64,000 bases of DNA from JBQTII01 sp052387905 (lineage in GTDB: Bacteria > Actinomycetota > Actinomycetes > Sporichthyales > Sporichthyaceae), in NCBI GenBank assembly GCA_052387905.1, contig JBQTIR010000016.1, positions 108,956 to 172,955 of the forward strand, written 5' to 3'. Under the pieces are notes generated by a model that saw only the letters and a list, made by a program, of their open reading frames with translations, was not told where the DNA came from and searched no databases. Positions 7,969-16,861 of this stretch are shown piece after piece. Position numbers and translations under genes: made by a program. The stretch's first letter is position 1. Each line of letters opens with the position of its first letter.

Positions 7969-9012
7969 TCAGCCGCCGTACTCCTTGAGCCAGGCGGACG
8001 CGCCGTCGACCATCTGCGGGAAGCCCTGCTCAACGATCGGGTAGTGCGAGGCGCCCTCGATGAGGAGCTTGGTGACCTTCGGGCTACCGACGTACCGCGC
8101 TGCCATTTGCTCCATGGACGGCGGGCTGGGGAACACGACCTCGCCGGTGCCGAACATGACCAAAACCGGTACGTCGATCTCGCCCAGAGGGGCGATGTCG
8201 GCGCCGATCCCCGCCGGGATCGAGGCGAACTGCCCACACGGGTCGGGGTTCGACGGCGGGACCGCCGCGCGGACCTCAGGCTTGGCATCCGCGAAGTAGA
8301 AGGTGTCGCGGGAGTTCTTGGCGAACTGCGCGTAGAACACCGGAGCTCCCGGGTCGCCACCCTGGGCACAGCGGGCCCCGATGTCGAGCGACTCGGCGCC
8401 GGTGTACGGACCGGCGGTGAAGTCGCCCCAGGCCTGGTTGAACACGCCATCGACGTTGCCGTAGCTGTACGCCACGATGTGGGCGGTCAGCCCGCCCACG
8501 GACGATCCGGAGATGAACACCTTGTCGTAGGAGGCCGGCGACGTGGTGCCCCGTTGACGGTAGGAACCGTCCCTGAGTTGGTCGACGATCTGGTGGGCGA
8601 CGTCGGCCTCGGATCCGAAGCAGGTCTCGAGCCCGTTGGGCTTGCCGCTGTTGCCGTAACCGAGCCGGTCGATCAGGACCGAAACGTGGCCGCGCTCGGC
8701 CATCGACTGGGCGTAGTTGTGGCCGGGGATGTCGAGGTTGAAGTAATAGGCACCCCAGGTGACCGCATGCAGGTAGAGGGTCGCCGCGTCGCCGGCTTCG
8801 ATGGCCTTCTTGGGTCCGACGACGATGCCGCGGACCGTGTAGTCCTTGCCGTCGCTGGAGCACGTCACCTTCGAGGTGTTGGTGTTGGTGACCTCGAAGC
8901 TGATCGGAATCTCGACGATGTCGTTCTTGGGTGCCGCCGCGGCCGGCGTGCTCAGCAGCGCGGCGGTCATCGCGGCAGCTGCCGCACCCGCTAACAGGGG
9001 GCGAATACGCAT
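7969..9012 (-). CDS. Secreted alpha/beta hydrolase
   Basis: The protein has 347 residues from ATG 9012. It starts with a Sec signal peptide (MRIRPLLAG, an alanine-rich core, then TPAAAA). The mature part has an alpha/beta-hydrolase fold. The nucleophile elbow is ISGSSVGG, the acid strand VLVMFGTGEVVFPSP, and the histidine is in EGASHYPIVEQG near residue 325. Several cysteines suggest disulfides. Esterase or lipase action outside the membrane is likely. Translation further upstream (to 9183) is open but lacks secretion or family features. The gene is divergent from the AraC-type gene and ends against the terminator at 7917. Confidence 0.87.
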   Translation of the reverse strand: MRIRPLLAGAAAAAMTAALLSTPAAAAPKNDIVEIPISFEVTNTNTSKVTCSSDGKDYTVRGIVVGPKKAIEAGDAATLYLHAVTWGAYYFNLDIPGHNYAQSMAERGHVSVLIDRLGYGNSGKPNGLETCFGSEADVAHQIVDQLRDGSYRQRGTTSPASYDKVFISGSSVGGLTAHIVAYSYGNVDGVFNQAWGDFTAGPYTGAESLDIGARCAQGGDPGAPVFYAQFAKNSRDTFYFADAKPEVRAAVPPSNPDPCGQFASIPAGIGADIAPLGEIDVPVLVMFGTGEVVFPSPPSMEQMAARYVGSPKVTKLLIEGASHYPIVEQGFPQMVDGASAWLKEYGG

Positions 9013-9216
9013 GAAGGGGGCCCTTTCCGAGGGAAGTTGCCGACGTCGGCGGTGGTGTTCGGGCCGCACACCACTGGGCGACGCCGGAGCAGGTCGCGAG
9101 GTGCGACTCCAGCACCGTAGGGCTGCACGGGGGGGTGTGCGAGACCAATAGCCGACTGATTTCGGTTGAAATCGGACACACACTTGCGGGCGGTGGTGGG
9201 TCTAGGCTCTGCCGCC

Positions 9217-10195
9217 ATGCGGGTTTCCGTGCTCATGGTCGACGGCGTATTCGACTCCGGCCTCGCGACGGTATGTGACGTGCTCGCAGCGGCCAACGCG
9301 TTCCGCGGGGAGGTCCCGCAGCCGCCACCGGCCTGGGAGGTCTCGATCGTCGGTGCCCGCCGCCACATGCACACCCAGGGCGGACATCGCGTGGAGACCG
9401 TTCCGTTGACGACCTCGGACCCCGGCGACGTCGTCGTGGTGCCCGCTCTCGGCCTGCACAGCGCCGAGGACTTGGTGGCGGCGTCCCGGGTCCACCGAGT
9501 TGGGGCCGACGGTGGCGGCCATCGCCGCGGTGCGCGCCGGGGGAGCAGAGGTCGTCGGTGCCTGCAGCGGAACGCTGTTGATGGCTCGGTCCGGGGTGCT
9601 CGACGGTCAGCCCGCCACCACGACGTGGTGGCTCGGACCGCTCTTTCGCGCGCACTTCCCGCAGGTCAACCTGGACATCGGAGCGACGTTGGTGCGGGGC
9701 GAGGGAGTGCGCACGGCGGGCGCCGCCTTCGCGCACATCGACCTCGCCCTGTCCCTGGTCCAGCAACGCAGCCCGACGCTGGCCGACCTGATCGCGCGTC
9801 ACCTGCTCATCGGCGACCGCGCCTCCCAGGCCGGCTTCGCGATGCCGTCAGTGATGGCCCGTCACCACCCGGACCTGTCGGCCTTCGAACAGTGGGTGCG
9901 TTCCCACCTGGATCAACCGATCCGCGTCAGCGCCGCCGCCGAGGCAATCGGGGTGTCCGAGCGGACGCTCCAGCGCCTCACCGACGCCTGTCTGGGGATG
10001 TCGCCGCTGGACTTTGTCAACGACGTGCGTCTGGATGAGGCGGTCTTCCTGCTGCGGACCACCACCCTCAGCGTCGAAGGGGTGGCCGCGCGGGTGGGAT
10101 TCGGAGACGCGGCCGCATTGCGCCGCTTGGTGGCTCGCCGGTTGGGGACGACGCCGCGGGCCCTGCGGGCCAGGGCTGCTGGACACACAGGCTAG
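9217..10195 (+). pseudogene. GATase1-like AraC-family regulator, apparently frameshifted
   Basis: Frame 1 from ATG 9217 encodes the start of a DJ-1/PfpI-like domain (MRVSVLMVDGVFDSGLATV to GLHSAEDLVAAS). Near 9480-9490 it loses similarity. The next frame then continues with GPTVAAIAAVRAGGAEVVGACSGTLLMARSG and a full AraC helix-turn-helix (SAAAEAIGVSERTLQRLTDACLGMSPLDFV, about the last 100 residues). Together they make one about 325-residue FtrA-like activator. A +1 shift in a CCCGGG-rich stretch explains the break. It may be a real mutation or a sequencing error. It could have regulated the divergent secreted hydrolase or the downstream oxidoreductase. Confidence 0.75.
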
Positions 10196-10209
10196 ACACG
10201 CTGTCCAGC
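10191..10209. promoter_or_regulatory. TetR-type palindrome before the phytoene-dehydrogenase-like gene
   Basis: GCTAGACA-CGC-TGTCCAGC matches in 7 of 8 arm positions with the same 3-base spacer as the site at 1808. It starts inside the stop codon of the AraC-type gene and ends 18 bases before ATG 10228. Confidence 0.5.
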
Positions 10210-10227
10210 GTCCGGTAGAACGACGTC

Positions 10228-11931
10228 ATGACGTCAGTCAGCGCCACCCCGCCCGTGAATCGCACCGTCGACGTCATCGTCGTCGGCTCCGGCCACAACG
10301 GCTTGATCTCCGCTGCCTATCTGGCCAAGGCGGGGCTCACCGTGCAGGTGCTGGAGGCCTACAAGACCCCCGGCGGGATGACCTCGACCTCCGAGGTCGA
10401 GGGCCACCCGGGCTATCTGGTCAACGACGCCTCGATCCAGCCGTCGCTGTTCCGGACGACGACGATCATGAAAGATCTCCAGCTGGAGGAGAAGTACGGG
10501 CTGAAGATGCGGGTCATCGACCCGGTCCACCTCCAGCTCAACTACGACCACACCTCGCTCGGGCTATGGCGGGACGCGCAGAAGACGGCCGATGAGCTGG
10601 CGTACTTCTCCAAGAAGGACGCGGCCGCGCTCAAGGACCTCTACGCCGTGGTTCACGCGGCCGTCGACATCGGCCTGCCGATGATGCAGACGAGTCCGAC
10701 CCGGCCGGACCCCAAGGCGATCCTGGCGCTGGCCAAGCAGACGCTCAAGCACCGCTCAGAACTGCTTGCGGTCGGCCGGTGGATGCGGGCCACCGAAATC
10801 GAGGTCCTCGACGAATCCTTCGAGAGCGACCCGATCAAGGCCTGCGTACTGATCGGCCTTCCGTTCATGGCGTATGACTCGGACTTCTCCGGCTGGTCGC
10901 TGATCTATCTCGGCATCATCACCAAGTACGGCGTGGCCATGTTCGAGGGCGGCACTGGCCAGCTGCCACGCGCGCTCATCGACCTGATCACCGACCACGG
11001 CGGCAGCGTGCGCTGCAACGCCGAGGTGGAGCAGCTGGTGATGCGCGGCGGGCGGTGCGTCGGGGTACGACTACAGGGCGGCGAGGAGATCTATGCCCGT
11101 CGCGGCGTCCTGACTGCGTTCAGTCCCAAGCGGGTATTGCGCGACCTGCTGCCGGCCGGAACACTCCCGCCGCACCTGGCGAACCGCGTCGCGAACATCC
11201 CCACGCGCTCCCGCGGTTTCGCGGACATGAAGCTGGACGTGCTCACCAAGGGCACCATCCGGATGGACCGGATCAAGGCCAAGCGCAAGGACGAGGTGGA
11301 CCCGCGGCTGTCGGCGAACGGGTACCACAACTACGAACAGGTGAAGGCGGCTCAGCTTGCCTGCAAGCGCGGGGAGATGCCGGCGCACATCCCGGGGCTG
11401 GCGCAGATCGCCAATGCGCTTCCGTCGAACGCGCACTTCGCGCCGCCGGGCTGCGACTCGTTCTGGTTCTGGTCCGGACTCACTCCGAACGATCCGGCGA
11501 TGGGGTGGGAGGCCGCACGCAAGCAGGCCGCCGATACGATCATCTCCCAGAGCGATCACTACTACGAGGGCATCGACGAGCTGCAGATCTTCAGCCGGGT
11601 TCGGCTGCTGCCGGACATCGAGGAACGCTTCTTCGCGATGGACGGTTCGGTCTACCACACCGATCCGGTGATCACCCGGTTCGGCCCGAACAAGCCGGCG
11701 GTCGGTTTCTCGGGTTACTCGACCCCGGTCCCGGGTCTGTTCCTCACCGGGTCCGGCACGCATCCTGTGGCCGGGATCAGCGGTATGCCCGGTCAGAATG
11801 CGGCGCGTACCATGCTCAAGATCTTCAAGCGTGAGGATCGCAAGCGCGCGGGCGTGGCCTCGGTGGAGGAGGCCCGGTTCTGGGAGGGCGTGGAGTCCGA
11901 CAACAGCTACGTCGCCCCCGTCCAGCAATAG
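10228..11931 (+). CDS. FAD-dependent oxidoreductase, phytoene-dehydrogenase/NAD(P)-binding type
   Basis: The protein has 567 residues. The dinucleotide-binding fold VDVIVVGSGHNGLISAAYLA...VLEAYKTPGG starts at about residue 11, the usual signature of CrtI/phytoene-desaturase-like proteins. Near the C-terminus GLFLTGSGTHPVAGISGMPGQ is the second FAD-contact motif. Length and motifs fit the large actinobacterial family of carotenoid-desaturase-like flavoenzymes. No other carotenoid gene is nearby, so the substrate is unknown. A TetR-type palindrome precedes the gene and a palindromic repeat follows it. Confidence 0.85.
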   Translation: MTSVSATPPVNRTVDVIVVGSGHNGLISAAYLAKAGLTVQVLEAYKTPGGMTSTSEVEGHPGYLVNDASIQPSLFRTTTIMKDLQLEEKYGLKMRVIDPVHLQLNYDHTSLGLWRDAQKTADELAYFSKKDAAALKDLYAVVHAAVDIGLPMMQTSPTRPDPKAILALAKQTLKHRSELLAVGRWMRATEIEVLDESFESDPIKACVLIGLPFMAYDSDFSGWSLIYLGIITKYGVAMFEGGTGQLPRALIDLITDHGGSVRCNAEVEQLVMRGGRCVGVRLQGGEEIYARRGVLTAFSPKRVLRDLLPAGTLPPHLANRVANIPTRSRGFADMKLDVLTKGTIRMDRIKAKRKDEVDPRLSANGYHNYEQVKAAQLACKRGEMPAHIPGLAQIANALPSNAHFAPPGCDSFWFWSGLTPNDPAMGWEAARKQAADTIISQSDHYYEGIDELQIFSRVRLLPDIEERFFAMDGSVYHTDPVITRFGPNKPAVGFSGYSTPVPGLFLTGSGTHPVAGISGMPGQNAARTMLKIFKREDRKRAGVASVEEARFWEGVESDNSYVAPVQQ

Positions 11932-11941
11932 CCCTCCTTGC

Positions 11942-11983
11942 GGCAGCGACATCGAGCGCTATGACGCGCGATCTCGCTGACGC
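11942..11983. repeat. Palindromic intergenic repeat, copy 3 (terminator-like)
   Basis: Read on the minus strand, this is a diverged copy of the elements at 36889 and 37967 (GCGTCAGCGA at one end, TCATAGCGCTCG in the middle). The ends form a stem. It lies between the convergent oxidoreductase and CoA-ligase genes, so it probably acts as a two-way terminator. Confidence 0.65.
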
Positions 11984-11991
11984 AAGCGACC

Positions 11992-13521
11992 TTATGCGCG
12001 GGCGGCGCGCAGTTCGCGCTTGAGGACCTTGCCGGCGGCGCTGATCGGCAGGGCGTCCGCGAACTCCACGCTGCGCGGGGTCTTGTAGCTGGCGATCAGC
12101 GCCCGGGTGTGCGCGGTGATCTCCTCGGCGCTCGCGCTGGCGCCGGGCTTGAGCACCACCACCGCGTGCACTCGCTCACCCCAGCGCTCGTCGGGCAGGC
12201 CGATCACGGCGCAGGCGGCGACCGCGGCATGCGACGCGACGGCGTTCTCGACCTCGGCGGAGAACACGTTCTCCCCGCCGGTGATGATCATGTCCTTGAG
12301 GCGATCCAGGACGTAGATGTACCCATCCGAATCCATCCGTCCCGCGTCGCCGGTATGCAGCCACCCGTCGCGCAAAGCGGCCGCGGTCTCCTCGGGCCGG
12401 TTCCAGTACCCGAGCATCACGTTCTCCCCGCGGCCGACGATCTCGCCTTGCTCGCCGCGCGGAACTTCGTGCCCGTCCGCATCCACGATGCGCACCTCGG
12501 TGTGCGCCACCGCCCGCCCGGCGCTGCGCAACAACTCCGGACGCGAGGTGTCGTCGTGGTCCTCGCGGCTGAGCAGCGTCAACGTGGGGGAGGCTTCGGT
12601 CTGCCCGAAGGCCTGCACGAAGCTCGCGGTCGGCAGTGCCTTGCGGGCGCGGTCGAGTAGCGCGACGGTGATCGACGAGCCGCCGTACATGATCGAGCTC
12701 AGGCTGGACAGGTCGTAGTTCGCGATGTCGGGGTGATCGACGATCATCGACAGGATGATCGGGATCAGGCCGAGGTCGGTGATCTTGTGTTCGTGGATCG
12801 CGGTCATCACCGCGATCGGGTCGACGCCGGGGACGACGGCATGCAGTCCGCCGGCGAGATTGACCGCCACGATGCACGAGTAGTCGGCGATGTGGAACAT
12901 CGGTGCGATGTGCAGGAACCTCGGCTTGAGGGTGAAACCGTGCGCGGCCAGGCCGCCGAGGCCGTTGGCGATCAGGTTGCGGTGACTGAGCATCACGCCC
13001 TTGGGGAAACCAGTGGTTCCGCCGGTGTAGAAGATCCCCGCGAGCGCATCGCCACCGCGGCGACAGTCCTCGATCGGGTCGCTGGCAGTTGCCAGGTCCT
13101 CGTAGGACGTCATGCCGTCGGGCGTGGGTGCGTCGCCCGCGTGGACGACGGTGCGCAGGCCCGGGGCGAGCTCGCGCAACTCGGGTATCAGCGCAGTGAA
13201 GGCATCGTCGACGAGCAGGGTCGCCGTCCCGGAGTCCCGCAATGAGAAGGCGATCTCGGCTGGCGCCCAGCGGCTGTTCACTGGCACGGCCACCGCGTCG
13301 GCCCAGGGCACTGCGAGGTAGTACTCGACGTAGCGGTCGGAGTTCAGGCCGAGGAATCCGACGCGATCCCCGGACCGGACCCCGAGGCCGCGCAGGCCGG
13401 CGGCGAGCCGGGCGACGCGGTCGTGCTGCTGGGCGAAGGTGCGCGCGCGCTCACCGCAGATGGTGGCGACGGCCTCAGGCTGCTGCTGAACCGAGCGGTG
13501 CAGGGGCTGCGTCAGATACAT
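11992..13521 (-). CDS. Acyl-CoA synthetase (AMP-forming ligase)
   Basis: The protein has 509 residues. It belongs to the ANL superfamily, with the P-loop GIFYTGGTTGFPKGVMLSHRN (about 165-185), the adenylate motif FGQTEASPTLT and the hinge motif GWLHTGDAGRMDSDGYIYVLDRLKDMI, ending in the lysine-bearing segment GKVLKREL. It activates a carboxylate to its acyl-adenylate and then to the CoA thioester. The start MYLTQPLHRSVQQQPE is typical of medium- or long-chain FadD enzymes. The specificity is unknown. The gene stands alone, between a palindromic repeat downstream and a nested inverted repeat upstream. Confidence 0.92.
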   Translation of the reverse strand: MYLTQPLHRSVQQQPEAVATICGERARTFAQQHDRVARLAAGLRGLGVRSGDRVGFLGLNSDRYVEYYLAVPWADAVAVPVNSRWAPAEIAFSLRDSGTATLLVDDAFTALIPELRELAPGLRTVVHAGDAPTPDGMTSYEDLATASDPIEDCRRGGDALAGIFYTGGTTGFPKGVMLSHRNLIANGLGGLAAHGFTLKPRFLHIAPMFHIADYSCIVAVNLAGGLHAVVPGVDPIAVMTAIHEHKITDLGLIPIILSMIVDHPDIANYDLSSLSSIMYGGSSITVALLDRARKALPTASFVQAFGQTEASPTLTLLSREDHDDTSRPELLRSAGRAVAHTEVRIVDADGHEVPRGEQGEIVGRGENVMLGYWNRPEETAAALRDGWLHTGDAGRMDSDGYIYVLDRLKDMIITGGENVFSAEVENAVASHAAVAACAVIGLPDERWGERVHAVVVLKPGASASAEEITAHTRALIASYKTPRSVEFADALPISAAGKVLKRELRAARA

Positions 13522-13562
13522 CGCGCGAATCTAACCGCCGCCGCAAGCCCTGCCTAGCTCCC

Positions 13563-13624
13563 ATCTTCGGGCGGCGCGTGTACCTATGGGCGCCCGTTGA
13601 TAGGTCGGATCGCCGCCCGAAGAT
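13563..13624. repeat. Nested 62-base inverted repeat (cruciform-like)
   Basis: The outer arms are a perfect 14-base pair (ATCTTCGGGCGGCG at 13563-13576, its complement at 13611-13624). An inner pair ACCTAT/ATAGGT (13582-13587, 13600-13605) encloses GGGCGCCC. It lies in the 110-base gap between two minus-strand genes, so it may end the thioesterase transcript or shape the ligase leader. Confidence 0.6.
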
Positions 13625-13631
13625 ACGGATG

Positions 13632-14408
13632 TCAGGCGGGGCGCGGCAGGCGGGCGAGCTGACGGGCACGGGCGATCAGGCGCCCCGTCGTGTCGGCCAC
13701 CGTCATCTCCTCGTCCCACCAGCCGTCGCGCACCTCGCCGAGCCGGCACTCGACGGCGAGCGGGCCCGGCGCCGGGACCGCGTGCACCAGCGCCGTGAGC
13801 TGAACCGTCGGGGCCCAACCGGTGTGGCCGATGCGGTGCACGCTCGGCACCAGGGCATCGCAGGCGAGTAGCGCCAAGAGCGGATCGGGTTTCTCGGGCT
13901 CGCGCAGCGCCACCCAGGCGCGCACCACCGGCTCGCCGGGCACCAGCGGGTTGGTGGCAGGGTCGTGGTCGACGGTGATGCGCTCGAGCAGCGTCACGAT
14001 GGCCGACTTCGCCGGGATGCACAGCTCCACCGGCGGCGGCGTGGACATCGCCACGGCCACCTCGGGGTCCCCGGTCGGTGTCGGACCGACCACCAGGGTG
14101 GCATCCAGCAGGGTGCGGTCCTGCTGGTGAAGGCTCGCGCGGACGAAGGTGGCGGTACGGCCCCGCCGCAGCACGTCGGTGCGGACTTCGGCGGGGCCGT
14201 CGTGGCCCGGGCTCAGGAACGAGGCCGCGATGCTGTGCGTGAAGGCGCTGCCGGTGGCGGCCATCGCGGCGCGGGCCAGGATCGCCATCAGGTAGCCGCC
14301 GTTGGCGTTGCCCCCCACGCCCCAGATGCCGTCGATGTCGGCGTCGAACGTGCCGGGCCCTGCGCCCGGCGTCAGCGCCGTCGCCTCGGAGAACCGCAAC
14401 TGTGCCAT
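13632..14408 (-). CDS. Acyl-CoA thioesterase, double-hotdog (TesB-like)
   Basis: The protein has 258 residues from ATG 14408. The start MAQLRFSEATALTPGAG leads into GGNANGGYLMAILARAA, the first hotdog helix. A second half carries DALVPSVHRIGHTGWAPTVQLTALVHAVP and WWDEEMTVADTTGRLIARARQLA. This is the layout of TesB-like acyl-CoA thioesterases, which release free acid and CoA. The frame stays open to 14687, but that part is antisense to the hydratase gene. Divergent transcription from the hydratase, with a 70-base gap holding an inverted repeat, suggests shared control. Confidence 0.82.
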   Translation of the reverse strand: MAQLRFSEATALTPGAGPGTFDADIDGIWGVGGNANGGYLMAILARAAMAATGSAFTHSIAASFLSPGHDGPAEVRTDVLRRGRTATFVRASLHQQDRTLLDATLVVGPTPTGDPEVAVAMSTPPPVELCIPAKSAIVTLLERITVDHDPATNPLVPGEPVVRAWVALREPEKPDPLLALLACDALVPSVHRIGHTGWAPTVQLTALVHAVPAPGPLAVECRLGEVRDGWWDEEMTVADTTGRLIARARQLARLPRPA

Positions 14409-14427
14409 GCCGGCGATCCTCCGTGGG

Positions 14428-14460
14428 TGAGACGGGTGACGTTGACCGTCAGTTGTCTCA
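14428..14460. promoter_or_regulatory. Inverted repeat in the thioesterase/hydratase divergent region
   Basis: TGAGAC (14428-14433) and GTCTCA (14455-14460) face each other between the divergent starts. A TTGTCTCA sequence also appears before the thiolase-like gene at 16862. A shared operator half-site is possible but weakly supported. Confidence 0.3.
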
Positions 14461-14478
14461 ATACTAGGTTCGGCGCTC

Positions 14479-15219
14479 ATGACGGTCGTCGTGGCACGCA
14501 CCGGTGACGTGGTCACGGTGACCCTGGACGACCCGGCGACCCGCAACGCCATCTCGGCCGCCACCCTGCTCGAGTTCATCGGCGCGCTCGCCGACATCGA
14601 CGCCGACCATTCGGTGCGGGCCGTGGTGCTGACCGGGGCCGGCGAGCACTTCTGCGGAGGGGCCGATCTCTCCACGATCCCGGACATTCATCCGTTCCTC
14701 ATGATGGACCGCGGGCAGCCGGTGGCGCTCGCGTTGCACCGCCTGCGTGTACCGACCATCGCCCGCGTTGACGGCGTCGCCGTCGGGATGGGCATGAGTC
14801 TGGCCATCGGGTGCGACCTGATCGTCGCGTCGGACCGGGCCCGGTTCTCGACGATGTTCACCCGGCGTGGGATCTCCCCGGACTGCGGGATGACGTGGCT
14901 GCTGCCACGGCTGGTCGGGATGCACCGGGCGAAGGAACTAGCGCTGCTCGCCGAGATGATTCCGGCGGCGGAGGCGGCGGCGATGGGGTTGGTCAACCGG
15001 GTCGTCCCGGCCGACGAGCTCGACTTGGTGGTCGCCGCGTGGACCGAGCGGCTGGTGTCCGGTCCAGGGATCGCGCTCGCCCAGACCAAACGTCTCCTCG
15101 ATGCCTCGACCGCCAGCTCGCTGGCGCAAGCCCTGGACGCCGAATCCGCCGCCCAGGCGATCAACCTGATGGGGTTAGGGCCCCACGAGCTGCGCTCCTC
15201 CGCGCGGAACGGACCCTGA
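14479..15219 (+). CDS. Enoyl-CoA hydratase/isomerase family protein
   Basis: The protein has 246 residues. The crotonase fold shows VVLTGAGEHFCGGADLST (oxyanion loop, about 50-67) and GVAVGMGMSLAIGCDLIVAS (about 99-118), with the RRGISPDCGMTWLLPRLVG helix region after. A Pro-Asp pair replaces the glutamate typical of classic hydratases at that spot, so isomerase or another crotonase chemistry is possible. The stop is followed directly by the ATG of the flavin oxidoreductase gene (one base between), then a TetR gene, giving a likely three-gene operon. Confidence 0.88.
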   Translation: MTVVVARTGDVVTVTLDDPATRNAISAATLLEFIGALADIDADHSVRAVVLTGAGEHFCGGADLSTIPDIHPFLMMDRGQPVALALHRLRVPTIARVDGVAVGMGMSLAIGCDLIVASDRARFSTMFTRRGISPDCGMTWLLPRLVGMHRAKELALLAEMIPAAEAAAMGLVNRVVPADELDLVVAAWTERLVSGPGIALAQTKRLLDASTASSLAQALDAESAAQAINLMGLGPHELRSSARNGP

Positions 15220-15220
15220 G

Positions 15221-16192
15221 ATGGCGCTGCGCACCCGATTCACCGAACTCTTCGGCGTTCAGCATCCCGTGGTGTGCGGGGGGATGACGCGGGTCGGCGA
15301 TCCCACTCTGACCGCAGCGGTCGCGCAGGCTGGGGCGCTCGCCTTCATGCCGGCGCACAACTCCGCGACGCCGGAGGATCTGGTCAAGGACATCGCGCGC
15401 GTGCGCGATCTGACCGACCAACCTTTCGGGGTGAACTTCACGATCTTGCCTGCGCGCAAGCCGCCGCCGTGGGAGGAGTACATGGCGGCGACGGTCGCCA
15501 GCGCAGTCACGGCGGTGGAAACCGCCGGGGCGAACCCCGAGCCCTTCCTGCCGTTGTTCCAGGGGGCCGGGGTCAAGGTTCTGCACAAGTGCACCAGCGT
15601 GCGCCATGCCCTCAAGGCCGAGCGCATCGGCGTGGACGCGGTAAGCATCGACGGTTTCGAGGCCGCCGGGCACCCCGGCGAGGACGACGTCCCCGGGCTG
15701 GTGCTGATCCCTGCGCTGGCGGACAAGATCACGATCCCGTTCATCGCTTCCGGCGGTTTCGCCGACGGGCGGGGCCTGCTCGCGGCCCTCACCCTCGGTG
15801 CCCAGGGCATCAGCATGGGCACTCGTTTCATGTGCACCGTTGAGGCACCCATCCACGACAACGTGAAGAACGCGATCGTGGCCAACGACGAGCGCAGCAC
15901 CAACCTGATCTTTCGTCAGTTGCGCAACACGGGTCGTTACGCGAAGAACGGCGTGACCGACGAGATCGTGCGTATCCTCGGCGAGGGTGGAACCTTCGAG
16001 GACGTCGCCGGCCTCGCCTCCGGTGAGCGGGGCGCGCTGGTACTTCAGACCGGTGACCTGGAGGCGGGCGTGTGGTGTGCCGGTCAGACCCAGGGGCTGA
16101 TCCGGGATATCCCGACCGTCGCCGAGGTCGTCACCCGGATCGTGGCGGAGGCGGAAGCCGGGCTCGAGCGACTCACCGCACTGCGCGGCTGA
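15221..16192 (+). CDS. Nitronate monooxygenase-type flavin oxidoreductase
   Basis: The protein has 323 residues. It is an FMN-binding TIM barrel of the 2-nitropropane dioxygenase group, with HPVVCGGMTRVGDPTLTAAVAQAG at the start, DAVSIDGFEAAGHPGEDD near 145-162 and IPFIASGGFADGRGLLAALTLGAQGI near 175-200. Family members include nitronate monooxygenases, FabK-like reductases and the actinobacterial IpdC-type protein of steroid C/D-ring breakdown. The neighbouring hydratase makes a role in CoA-thioester catabolism more likely than nitronate detoxification, but this is inference. Confidence 0.87.
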   Translation: MALRTRFTELFGVQHPVVCGGMTRVGDPTLTAAVAQAGALAFMPAHNSATPEDLVKDIARVRDLTDQPFGVNFTILPARKPPPWEEYMAATVASAVTAVETAGANPEPFLPLFQGAGVKVLHKCTSVRHALKAERIGVDAVSIDGFEAAGHPGEDDVPGLVLIPALADKITIPFIASGGFADGRGLLAALTLGAQGISMGTRFMCTVEAPIHDNVKNAIVANDERSTNLIFRQLRNTGRYAKNGVTDEIVRILGEGGTFEDVAGLASGERGALVLQTGDLEAGVWCAGQTQGLIRDIPTVAEVVTRIVAEAEAGLERLTALRG

Positions 16193-16205
16193 GCGCGGCA
16201 CGCCG

Positions 16206-16811
16206 ATGGCCCGCGGACGTGGCGCCTTCGCGGGCAGTCCGCAGGAGGCCACCCGAGCGCTGCTGCGCGCAGCCGAGGAATGCTTCACCGAGTACGGCGT
16301 GCGGCGCACCACGATGGACGACGTCGCCCGCCGGGCCGGGGTCTCCCGCCCGACGGTCTACCGCTACTTCACCGACCGGGACGCACTCGTGCTGGCAGTG
16401 ATCGCCCGGCGAACCCGCGCCTTCAGCGGGCCGGCGCGCGAGTTCATCTGTGCCCAGCCGACCTTCGCCGCCAAGGTCGTCGAGGGCGTCACTTTCGTCA
16501 TTGAGGCCGGTCGGGCTGATCCGCTCACCCACGCGCTGCTGCGCCCGGACTCGCCCGGGTCCGGCCGCGAGGTCATCACCGCCTCACAGCTCTCTCGCGA
16601 GATCGCCGCCGAGGTCTGGGCTCCGATCCTCACCGAGGCCCAGCGCGGGGGCGCGATGCGCGCCGACCTCGACATCGACGAGGTGTGCGCCTGGATCGCG
16701 GCGGTGGAGTTGCTCATCGTGGGATGGGAGGAGGTCTACGGACTGCCCGCCGACGGAGTGCGCGGGTTGGTCGAACGCTTCGTCCTGCCGGGCCTGCTCC
16801 CTATTACGTAA
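16206..16811 (+). CDS. TetR-family transcriptional regulator
   Basis: The protein has 201 residues. The helix-turn-helix reads TTMDDVARRAGVSRPTVYRYF (about residues 36-56) and is followed by TDRDALVLAV and a helical C-domain. It starts 13 bases after the flavin oxidoreductase stop and is probably its co-transcribed regulator. Fifty bases separate it from the thiolase-like gene, a gap holding TTACGTAA and TTGTCTCA sequences that may be a promoter with an operator. Confidence 0.9.
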   Translation: MARGRGAFAGSPQEATRALLRAAEECFTEYGVRRTTMDDVARRAGVSRPTVYRYFTDRDALVLAVIARRTRAFSGPAREFICAQPTFAAKVVEGVTFVIEAGRADPLTHALLRPDSPGSGREVITASQLSREIAAEVWAPILTEAQRGGAMRADLDIDEVCAWIAAVELLIVGWEEVYGLPADGVRGLVERFVLPGLLPIT

Positions 16812-16861
16812 CAAATCGCGTAACTTGTCTCACGATCGACGGTGGGCAGTGGGAGGCAGCG

